From: Phycisphaerales bacterium
GTDB lineage: Bacteria > Planctomycetota > Phycisphaerae > Phycisphaerales > SM1A02
Length of the DNA: 5,322 nucleotides
Assembly: GCA_020427625.1 (NCBI GenBank)
Contig: JAGQOI010000471.1
Span: 1-5,322 of the forward strand
Direction: 5' to 3'
Made by a program: the position numbers and the translations under genes. The stretch's first letter is position 1, and each line of letters opens with the position of its first letter. Below the pieces are notes generated by a model, which saw only the letters and a program-made list of their open reading frames with translations, ran no database searches and was not told where the DNA came from. Shown piece by piece: positions 1 through 5,100 of the stretch.

Positions 1-791
1 CGATCCAGAATCTCGGCGTCGTCGCGGCGTCGGACCGGTTCGAAGGCTATGCCGCGGAACGGTCGATGATCCTCGACTTCATCGTGCAGCGGGGCATCAC
101 GAACGTCGTGTTCATCGCGGCGGACATTCACGGCACGTTCGTGAACAACCTCACGTACCAGTTGAATCCTCGCGGCCCGCAGTTGCCGACGGGCGCGTTC
201 GAGGTGACGACCGGGTCGGTCGCGTACTGGGCGCCGTTCGGTCAGACGGTCATGGGACTGCTGTTCCGACTGGGCTTCCTGCCGCCGTCGCAGTACGAGG
301 CGTACCTCGCGCTGCCGCAGGTTCTGAAGGACGGGTTCGTGCAGAACATCATGAACGCGCTGCTCGTCGGCCTGGGGTACGACCCGCTCGGTCTCGCGGG
401 TTCGGAGATCGACGCCGAGTTGCTCGACGGCGCGTACACGATCGTGCACACGTTCGGCTGGACGGCGTTCGAGATCGACGCGTCGACCGCGGCGCTGACG
501 GTGTCGACGTACGGCATCGCGCCGTACGGCGCGGACGATCTGCTCGCGGATCCCGACGCGGTGACGGCGCGCGTGCCGGCGCTGCTCGGGCGCTTTCGGG
601 TGATGCCGACCGGGGTCGGGTGTCCGGGGGATGTCTCGGGCAGCGGCGACGTTGGCGCGGACGATCTCGCGGTGCTGCTGGCGGCGTGGGGCCCGAACCG
701 CGGCCACGCGGCCGACTTCAACGGCGACGGCGACGTCGGCCCGTCGGACCTCGCGATCCTGCTCGGCCAGTGGGGGCCGTGTCCGGGTTGA
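1..791 (+). CDS. PhoD-like alkaline phosphatase/phosphodiesterase, 3' part, with C-terminal dockerin-like tail (5' end outside window)
   Basis: The frame is open from the window edge (first full codon at 3) to a TGA at 789-791, giving 262 visible residues. The start lies upstream; the ATG at 66 is internal, because homologous-looking sequence (DRFEGYAAER) precedes it. PhoD-family enzymes are exported metallophosphoesterases that release phosphate from phosphomonoesters or diesters. The visible part matches the end of the catalytic domain: DRFEGYAAER, then a helix, then NVVFIAADIHG, whose Asp and His (about visible residues 41 and 43) correspond to late metal ligands of the family. A PTGAFEVTTGSVAYWAPFG stretch follows, again as in PhoD. 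The middle (about residues 85-205) has little I can assign. The protein ends in a two-repeat calcium-binding-like tail, annotated separately. It converges with the XRE-GAF gene, with 45 bases between the stops. The family call is fairly sure; substrate and signal peptide cannot be seen here. Confidence 0.85.
   Translation, partial: IQNLGVVAASDRFEGYAAERSMILDFIVQRGITNVVFIAADIHGTFVNNLTYQLNPRGPQLPTGAFEVTTGSVAYWAPFGQTVMGLLFRLGFLPPSQYEAYLALPQVLKDGFVQNIMNALLVGLGYDPLGLAGSEIDAELLDGAYTIVHTFGWTAFEIDASTAALTVSTYGIAPYGADDLLADPDAVTARVPALLGRFRVMPTGVGCPGDVSGSGDVGADDLAVLLAAWGPNRGHAADFNGDGDVGPSDLAILLGQWGPCPG
621..788 (+). other. C-terminal dockerin/EF-hand-like double repeat domain of the phosphatase
   Basis: The last 56 residues hold two copies of one unit: DVSGSGDVGADDLAVLLAAW and, 12 residues after it, DFNGDGDVGPSDLAILLGQW, each followed by G. 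The D-x-N/S-x-D/G-x-D spacing followed by a Leu-rich helix is the calcium-loop pattern of type I dockerins. The only two cysteines of the visible protein, in CPGD at the start and GPCPG at the end, bracket the domain and could pair. Tails of this type end many secreted proteins in Phycisphaerae-like planctomycetes, where their role (surface anchoring or sorting) is not settled. No cohesin partner is visible in the window. Confidence 0.8.
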
Positions 792-836
792 GGCGGCGGG
801 GAGGCGGGGTGACGGCGGTTCAGAGTCCTGATGCAC

Positions 837-3005
837 TCAGGCGCCTTGGGGTGCGCCGCTGCGTGGCGAGGACACGCAGGTCGCGACGTGCTCGGTGTAG
901 GGTGTGCCGTCGCCGACGCGCAGGTCCTCATCCAGTTGCCAGGCCGTTGAGATGAAGGCGACGCACGGCGCCATCCGGCGGGCGAGGGAGACGAGGTTCT
1001 TGCGCGGGCACGGTGCCGACTGACCGGCCCAGAGGAGGCCGCGGGCACGCACGGACAGCGCGTCGGCGATGTGCATGGCGAGCAGGCCGCCGAGCCGCTT
1101 CTGGCGTCGTGTGCCGGCGGCGGTGATGGTGCGTAGTCGGGGCTCATCCGCGACGTCCTCGGCGGCATAGACCGGGCGTGTGCCGACGATCTGCGCGAGG
1201 AGGTGTTCCGACACCCCGCCGGCCTGCGGGACGAGCGACGCCTCATTGATCGATTCGGCAATGCTCTTGTCGATGTGATTGGCGGAGCGACTCTCATCCC
1301 AGATCCGGTGGCGCCAGTCGTAGCGCCAGATGGAGACGAACGGGATGTCGAACGCGCGAGCGATCATGCGCGCCATCTGCTCCGTCCGGGCCTTGCGCAT
1401 CCGCGCGGACCAGCCTCGCGGCGGCTCGACGAACACGAAGTCACCGAGCATGTCATCAATCGTCGCGTCGCCGGCGCTCGCGTCGTGGAGGCACTCGCGA
1501 AACTCATCGATCGCCGCGACTTCGCGAGCCTTCTCTTCGATGGCGTACTCGAGGCGCGAACTGAACCCCTCATCGGCGTTCCGAGTGATCATGAGCAGGG
1601 CGGACGGCGTGTCGGAGCGACATACGGAGAACGCGGGACAGGCGATGGCGAGCGTCCCCTCGCATTCCTGCGTCGAGGACCTTGACAGTCGCTGGGCGGC
1701 GTCCGACGCCGGCTCCGGGAGACTCTCCAGCAGCAGTGCCGTTTCCGTATCGGCTTCGCGCCACCGGATCTGCCGTCGCGCGCGACGGCCGCGACCGAAG
1801 ACCGAGAATCGGGCCACCGAATTCTCCGACGCGAGTGTTCCCAGCGCGGCCTGAAGGAAGCTCGGATCCGTGTCGGCCCGCTCATCGAACGACGATCCGA
1901 GGAACTCGAGGATGGCGGTGTTCAGGATGTCGCGCGACGGCGCCTCGTGACGTTCGCGCTGCCAGAACAGCGACGAGGCCGACGGCATGGACGCCGCGAG
2001 ATGTTCGAGCGATACCTGGATCTCCGACTGAAGGGCGGGGAGCGGGAAGGCCGGTGGATCGCGTCGATCCGTGAAGCTCATGAAGACCACGCCGAGCAGT
2101 TTCGTCGCCGTGTTGCCGAACGGCACGACGAGCACGCTGGCGACGCCCTCCCTCGTCGTGAACGGGGATCGTCGGAACGCGGCATGTCGATGCACGTCCT
2201 CGACGAAGACCGGGCTGCCGTCCCGGAGGAATCGCATCGGAAGTCCGTCGGTGGCGATCGGCCCGCGAACGGGTCCGTCGAACCGCACGCCGCGATGATG
2301 GACGTGCTTGAGCCGATTGTCGCGCGGATCGAACAGATAGACGACGCATTGCGCGGCATCGAGCCAGGACTGCACCTGATCGAAGAACACGCTCAGCGCC
2401 GTCGAGCACCGACGACCGTATTGGGCCGCGTCCTCTGACTCCAGGGGCATCAGACCGTCGCAATAGCTTCGGGCCAGCGCTGCGGCGTAGGGCAGGGTCG
2501 TGGTGAGGGCAACGTGGGAGCGATCCCAGAGACGGGCCGGCAACGCGACCTGCATCACCTGGTGTCCACAGGCCGCGACATAGCGATGCACCCGTTCCGC
2601 GGTCGGATTGGCGGATGGGCCTTCCAGATTCGAGATCGCGGATTGGGTCGATCCCATGCGGTCCGCGACGAGTTCCTGGCGGAGCGGGTCGCCGTCGATC
2701 CGGGCCCGCTCGCGCAGGTGCCGCAGGGCGGGCCCGATCGCATGGTCGACGATCCCGGGCGCGTGCAGGGGGATCACCGCCGACATGAACCCATGCGTGA
2801 CGGTGCATTCCGCGTGCCGGACCCGTGACGCCAACTCGGCGACGTCGGTTTGCGCGACGTCGATCTCGTGGATGAGGAGACGACGCTCGGCGTCCGTCGT
2901 CTCCTCGTCAACAAGGTCCCGAAGGGCGGCCAGTTCCTCTCGCTTCCGTCGAAGCTCCGATCGCAGGAGATCAAGGGTCGACTGGCGACTGAAGTCGGTA
3001 TCCAT
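837..3005 (-). CDS. XRE-family HTH protein with coiled coil and three GAF-like sensor segments
   Basis: This is a 722-residue cytoplasmic protein with no membrane segment. Order of parts: a charged heptad-like helix (about residues 6-66); an XRE/HigA-like helix-turn-helix (about 88-150) with VADRMGSTQSAISNLEG as the HTH core, followed by NPTAERVHRYVAACG; a clear GAF domain (about 200-340; CVVYLFDPRDN, then GSPVFVEDVH, then VASVLVVPFGN and LLGVVFMSF); a divergent GAF-like region (about 358-500); and a third GAF-like region (about 540-695; DIPFVSIWRYD, TRPVYAAEDV, ARGLLWAG). GAF domains bind small ligands or chromophores; no ligand can be inferred. I chose the ATG at 3003-3005: it has a GAGGTAGGA Shine-Dalgarno 6 bases upstream and lies just after the preceding gene's stop. 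The open frame runs 62 codons further, but that Arg/Gly-rich extension lies inside the upstream gene. No kinase, GGDEF or ATPase output domain is present, so DNA binding is the likely output. Confidence 0.85.
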   Translation of the reverse strand: MDTDFSRQSTLDLLRSELRRKREELAALRDLVDEETTDAERRLLIHEIDVAQTDVAELASRVRHAECTVTHGFMSAVIPLHAPGIVDHAIGPALRHLRERARIDGDPLRQELVADRMGSTQSAISNLEGPSANPTAERVHRYVAACGHQVMQVALPARLWDRSHVALTTTLPYAAALARSYCDGLMPLESEDAAQYGRRCSTALSVFFDQVQSWLDAAQCVVYLFDPRDNRLKHVHHRGVRFDGPVRGPIATDGLPMRFLRDGSPVFVEDVHRHAAFRRSPFTTREGVASVLVVPFGNTATKLLGVVFMSFTDRRDPPAFPLPALQSEIQVSLEHLAASMPSASSLFWQRERHEAPSRDILNTAILEFLGSSFDERADTDPSFLQAALGTLASENSVARFSVFGRGRRARRQIRWREADTETALLLESLPEPASDAAQRLSRSSTQECEGTLAIACPAFSVCRSDTPSALLMITRNADEGFSSRLEYAIEEKAREVAAIDEFRECLHDASAGDATIDDMLGDFVFVEPPRGWSARMRKARTEQMARMIARAFDIPFVSIWRYDWRHRIWDESRSANHIDKSIAESINEASLVPQAGGVSEHLLAQIVGTRPVYAAEDVADEPRLRTITAAGTRRQKRLGGLLAMHIADALSVRARGLLWAGQSAPCPRKNLVSLARRMAPCVAFISTAWQLDEDLRVGDGTPYTEHVATCVSSPRSGAPQGA

Positions 3006-3019
3006 CGTGGTTCCTACCT
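3006..3019 (-). promoter_or_regulatory. Shine-Dalgarno that sets the start of the XRE-GAF gene
   Basis: On the minus strand the sequence reads GAGGTAGGAACCACG directly before the ATG. The purine-rich GAGGTAGGA includes the TAG stop of the upstream gene, so termination of one protein and initiation of the next occur at the same place. This supports translational coupling and the 722-residue form over the longer open frame. Confidence 0.7.
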
Positions 3020-3613
3020 CGGCTGGCGATCGTGCTTCGTCCGAAGCTTCGCCGCGTACTGAGCGAAATTGGGGAGCGAGAAGACCTCGACGTCGGCGAG
3101 GCCCGCCTGGTGAGCGGCGCGGACCCACTCGTCCGCCACCGACGAGGCACTGCCGCTGGCCCTGATCTTGAGCGGCGTCCGGCACTCGCAACGCGACTCG
3201 AAGAACCCGAAGTCGGCGTTCGAGCGGAATCGCGACGCCGCGCCGCCGCTCGTGAGCGACTTGAGATGCTTGTACGCATCGATCGGTGTACGTATGTGGG
3301 CGGGGCGCACCCGCAACTCGCGCGCGTGGGCGTGCGTCGCGATGACCGAGTAATCATTCTTCACCTCGACGATGAGCCCGAGCAGGCCCGGTGGCGACGG
3401 CGTGGTCCGGAACAGATCCGTCACCAGCAGGGCCGGTCGACTTCGCAGTTCCAGGTAGCCGAGACACAGGGCGAGTCGGCGGATCAGTTCGTGCGGCGTC
3501 TCCTTCGGCGCGGCGAACCCGCGGGATACGGCCGCGTCCTGAAACAGCCGTTTCAAGTCGCGGACCCGCAATGCCGGGATCGGCCCACCCATCCCCTTCA
3601 TGATATAGCGCAT
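3014..3613 (-). CDS. Unrecognised protein of about 190-199 aa, co-encoded with the XRE-GAF regulator
   Basis: I do not recognise this family. The maximal product is 199 residues; the start is uncertain because ATGs at codons 1, 5 and 8 (3613, 3601, 3592) all lack a well-spaced Shine-Dalgarno, and codon 1 lies inside a 16-bp palindrome. No signal peptide or membrane segment is seen. Residues 15-58 look helical. Residues 60-107 look like beta strands: PALLVTDLF, then GLLGLIVEVKNDYSVIATH, then ARELRVRPAHI. Two readings fit: a PD-(D/E)XK-type nuclease core, with Asp65 and the EVK at 83-85 as the catalytic pattern, or a small SH3-like barrel. The C-terminal half has a CxC pair (142, 144) and a helix-rich end (ADEWVRAAHQAGLADVEVF). 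The gene ends 8 bases before the XRE-GAF start, so the two are almost certainly co-translated. The coding call is supported by this spacing and by non-repetitive, protein-like composition. Confidence 0.7.
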   Translation of the reverse strand: MRYIMKGMGGPIPALRVRDLKRLFQDAAVSRGFAAPKETPHELIRRLALCLGYLELRSRPALLVTDLFRTTPSPPGLLGLIVEVKNDYSVIATHAHARELRVRPAHIRTPIDAYKHLKSLTSGGAASRFRSNADFGFFESRCECRTPLKIRASGSASSVADEWVRAAHQAGLADVEVFSLPNFAQYAAKLRTKHDRQPR

Positions 3614-3630
3614 GCGCTATGAAGCAAGAA
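3602..3630 (-). promoter_or_regulatory. Possible promoter of the unknown/XRE-GAF operon
   Basis: On the minus strand a weak TTCTTG (3625-3630) lies 17 bases before TATATC (3602-3607), with an A6 tract a little further upstream (3641-3646). Both hexamers are poor matches to the sigma-70 consensus. If it is real, transcription would start near 3595 and the ATG at 3592 would be the first usable start, giving an almost leaderless message and a 192-residue protein. Confidence 0.3.
3605..3620. promoter_or_regulatory. Perfect 16-bp palindrome, candidate operator
   Basis: ATAGCGCATGCGCTAT is fully self-complementary with no spacer. It is relatively AT-rich at its ends in a GC-rich setting, lies immediately upstream of or over the first possible start codon of the unknown gene, and overlaps the predicted promoter spacer and -10. 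XRE-type antitoxin-like regulators commonly bind such sites as dimers to repress their own operon. The second gene of this operon encodes an XRE protein, so it is the natural candidate binder. Binding itself is inferred. Confidence 0.55.
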
Positions 3631-3663
3631 CCGGCCGGTGTTTTTTGTCGTTGGCCCGGCCGG
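3619..3663 (-). terminator. Possible terminator after the winged-helix gene
   Basis: Two copies of CCGGCCGG (3631-3638 and 3656-3663) can pair as an 8-bp GC stem around a 17-base loop. On the minus strand the stem is followed by TTCTTGCTTC, a broken T-rich run. This would separate the nucleotidyltransferase/winged-helix transcript from the next operon. The T tract is interrupted and each copy is itself a palindrome, so the case is weak. A second GC-rich hairpin (CCCGAC at 3684-3689 with GTCGGG at 3711-3716) lies between it and the winged-helix stop, without a T tract. Confidence 0.3.
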
Positions 3664-3736
3664 CAGGGCGCGGGGAGATCGCGCCCGACGGGCGGGCCCG
3701 GGTTCACCCGGTCGGGATTCAGATGTTCGACCCGGC

Positions 3737-4477
3737 TCAGGCGCCCGCGAGCACGATGTGACGCCGGCGGCCGTCGGCGATCGCGTCGACGCGACCGGCG
3801 AGGATGAGGTGGTCGAGGGCCGCGTGGACGGCGCGACGCGTCACGCCGCAGGCGCGGGCGAGCGCGCTTTCGCTCGCGCCGGCATCGGGCTCGGCGGCAA
3901 GGGTCTCGAGGATGCTGCAGCGGAGGTCGCCGCCGAGATCCGCGCGGGTGCGGAACGACGGGTTCATCCGGATGATCCATCGCGCCGGACGAAGGGCGTC
4001 GAACTTGAAGACGATCGCCTCGCACAGACGCCCCCAGAGACGCGAGATCGCGGTCGCCCGCCGACGCAGGGACTCGACGAGCGCCGGACGCCGACGGTAG
4101 ATGTCGAAGAGCGGCTCCGCAACGTCGACATCGGCGTGTTCGCGGCACGCCGCGATGACCTCGTTGAAGTGCGCCGTGCGCGCCTCGCGACGGACGAGAT
4201 CGAGCAGCAGACCGAGCACCGGACGCTCGTGACGGTTCAGTTCGTGAATCGCCAGGCGACGCAGACGATGACGCGCGACCAGTCCGCCGTACCGGCACAG
4301 CCACGTCCCGGCCATGATGAACAGACGAGCATCCGCCGGCGCCCGACGAACCGTCTCGATGAGGAGACGTTCGAGATCCGGCGTCGACGCGCTCGGCGCC
4401 GCATTGAACGCGGCACCGATGCGGGCCCACTGCGCGGCGAGGCGATCGACATCACCCTCAACGGCAAGCGTCGTCAT
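3737..4477 (-). CDS. Winged-helix protein, partner of the nucleotidyltransferase-like protein
   Basis: This is a 246-residue soluble protein. The C-terminal part (about 184-243) is a winged helix: LRCSILETLAAEPDAGASES, then ALARACGVTRRAVHAALDHL as the HTH pair, then ILAGRVDAIADGRRRHIVLA as the wing. The N-terminal 180 residues are mostly predicted helices, rich in Arg and Leu, without a motif I can name. The NPSFRTRADLGGDLRCSILE junction resembles a pattern I recall from winged-helix proteins encoded beside nucleotidyltransferases; that is memory, not a search. I chose the ATG at 4475-4477, which overlaps the upstream TGA as ATGA. The open frame continues 131 codons upstream, but that part is an Arg/Gly-rich shadow of the nucleotidyltransferase gene. 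Likely job: transcriptional repressor and possibly antitoxin of the pair. DNA binding is fairly sure; an antitoxin role is inferred from context. Confidence 0.75.
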   Translation of the reverse strand: MTTLAVEGDVDRLAAQWARIGAAFNAAPSASTPDLERLLIETVRRAPADARLFIMAGTWLCRYGGLVARHRLRRLAIHELNRHERPVLGLLLDLVRREARTAHFNEVIAACREHADVDVAEPLFDIYRRRPALVESLRRRATAISRLWGRLCEAIVFKFDALRPARWIIRMNPSFRTRADLGGDLRCSILETLAAEPDAGASESALARACGVTRRAVHAALDHLILAGRVDAIADGRRRHIVLAGA

Positions 4478-5037
4478 GACACGGTCTCCGAGTGGTCGAG
4501 GAAGTCGTCCACCGTCCGGAGTGCCGCGTCGAGCAGACTCGCCGGCCAGTGGTCGTGCGTCCAGTGTTCGAGATGATGACGGACGAACCGCCACTCCGCG
4601 GCCGTCACGGCGAGGGATTCGAGATCCTCCAGGTCCTGCGGGCGCCCGGCGACGACCTTCGTCGCGATGAAGTCCACTCGCGCCGGCACGGAGACGTGCA
4701 GCACGCCGGACACCATGACCCGGGTGCGACGCTCGGTCCAGCCCGGCAGCAAGGCCTCGCAGAACGCCCGCGACCCGTCGTTCAGCCAGCGCTCGGGAAG
4801 ATCCAGCGCCGTCGCGACGACCGCCGCCGCCGCCCGGAGCGCGGGCATCGCGTCGAGCGGCGTGCAGCACATGATGTCGCAGTCGATCGTCGTGCGGTGC
4901 GCCGGCAGTTCACCCGCCAGCATGCCGCCCGCGCCGCCGACCAGCAGCACCTCGATCGGTTCCGAGACGACCCCCATCGCGGCCAGTTCGGCCGCGAGTT
5001 GATCCAGAGCCTGTCGGACGAGGACGTGATCGAGCAT
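4474..5037 (-). CDS. Nucleotidyltransferase-fold protein (AbiEii/DUF6036-like), putative toxin
   Basis: This is a 187-residue soluble protein. Residues 29-55 carry the minimal nucleotidyltransferase signature: VLLVGGAGGMLAG (the GG loop after a beta strand) followed by HRTTIDCDIM, where Asp52 and Asp54 would bind the metal. Further on, VDFIATKVVAGRPQDLEDLE matches the K-x(3)-R-x(2)-D-x(2)-D pattern seen after the core in AbiEii- and DUF6036-type proteins. Such enzymes transfer a nucleotide to RNA or protein; some are toxins that block translation by modifying tRNA ends. The substrate here is unknown, and a non-toxic role is possible. The ATG at 5035-5037 follows GGGAGG (5048-5053) by 10 bases. 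The TGA overlaps the ATG of the winged-helix gene by four bases (ATGA), so the two are translationally coupled. In canonical AbiE systems the winged-helix antitoxin gene comes first; here the order is reversed. Confidence 0.78.
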   Translation of the reverse strand: MLDHVLVRQALDQLAAELAAMGVVSEPIEVLLVGGAGGMLAGELPAHRTTIDCDIMCCTPLDAMPALRAAAAVVATALDLPERWLNDGSRAFCEALLPGWTERRTRVMVSGVLHVSVPARVDFIATKVVAGRPQDLEDLESLAVTAAEWRFVRHHLEHWTHDHWPASLLDAALRTVDDFLDHSETVS

Positions 5038-5068
5038 CCGAAGCGGACCTCCCGTCGTGGTGTCGTCT

Positions 5069-5097
5069 ATTGTACACCATCAGTATACGGAAATCAC
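5069..5097 (-). promoter_or_regulatory. Probable sigma-70-like promoter of the nucleotidyltransferase/winged-helix operon
   Basis: On the minus strand TACAAT (5069-5074) matches the -10 consensus in five of six positions. GTGATT (5092-5097), a weaker -35, lies 17 bases upstream. The stretch is clearly more AT-rich than its surroundings. Transcription would start near 5062, giving a 5' leader of about 25 bases that contains the GGGAGG ribosome-binding site at 5048-5053. Confidence 0.5.
5072..5088. promoter_or_regulatory. Imperfect inverted repeat in the promoter, candidate operator
   Basis: GTACAC and GTATAC are inverted copies with one mismatch, separated by CATCA. The repeat fills most of the space between the predicted -35 and -10 and overlaps the -10. 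A dimeric winged-helix repressor bound here would block the promoter; the obvious candidate is the second protein of the operon. It is short, so chance occurrence is possible. Confidence 0.35.
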
Positions 5098-5100
5098 CCG

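Noticed and set aside
827..841. CCTGA-TGCAC-TCAGG hairpin at the convergent gene ends, as a bidirectional terminator
   Set aside because: Only 5 bp of stem, overlaps the stop codon of the XRE-GAF gene, and has no T tract on either side.
242..1297. Minus-strand 351-codon open frame spanning the phosphatase gene and the end of the XRE-GAF gene
   Set aside because: Arg/Ser/Pro-rich with no recognisable domain; it is antisense to the phosphatase and out of frame with the XRE-GAF gene, both of which have clear motifs.
3006..3191. 62-codon N-terminal extension of the XRE-GAF protein
   Set aside because: The extension lies inside the upstream gene, is Arg/Gly/Pro-rich, and a good Shine-Dalgarno precedes the ATG at 3005.
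3858..3877. GCGAGCG/CGCTCGC hairpin
   Set aside because: Lies within the winged-helix coding sequence (the ESALARA segment) and is explained by Ala, Arg and Glu codons.
3354..4430. Minus-strand 358-codon open frame across the gap between the two operons
   Set aside because: Out of frame with both flanking genes, Arg/Ser/Pro-rich, and it ignores the promoter and palindrome region.
3638..4576. Plus-strand 312-codon open frame
   Set aside because: Antisense to the winged-helix gene; charged, repetitive composition typical of the reverse strand of GC-rich genes, with no domain.
4478..4870. 131-codon N-terminal extension of the winged-helix protein
   Set aside because: It overlaps the nucleotidyltransferase gene in another frame, is low-complexity Arg/Gly/Ala, and the ATGA overlap start at 4477 is the natural one.
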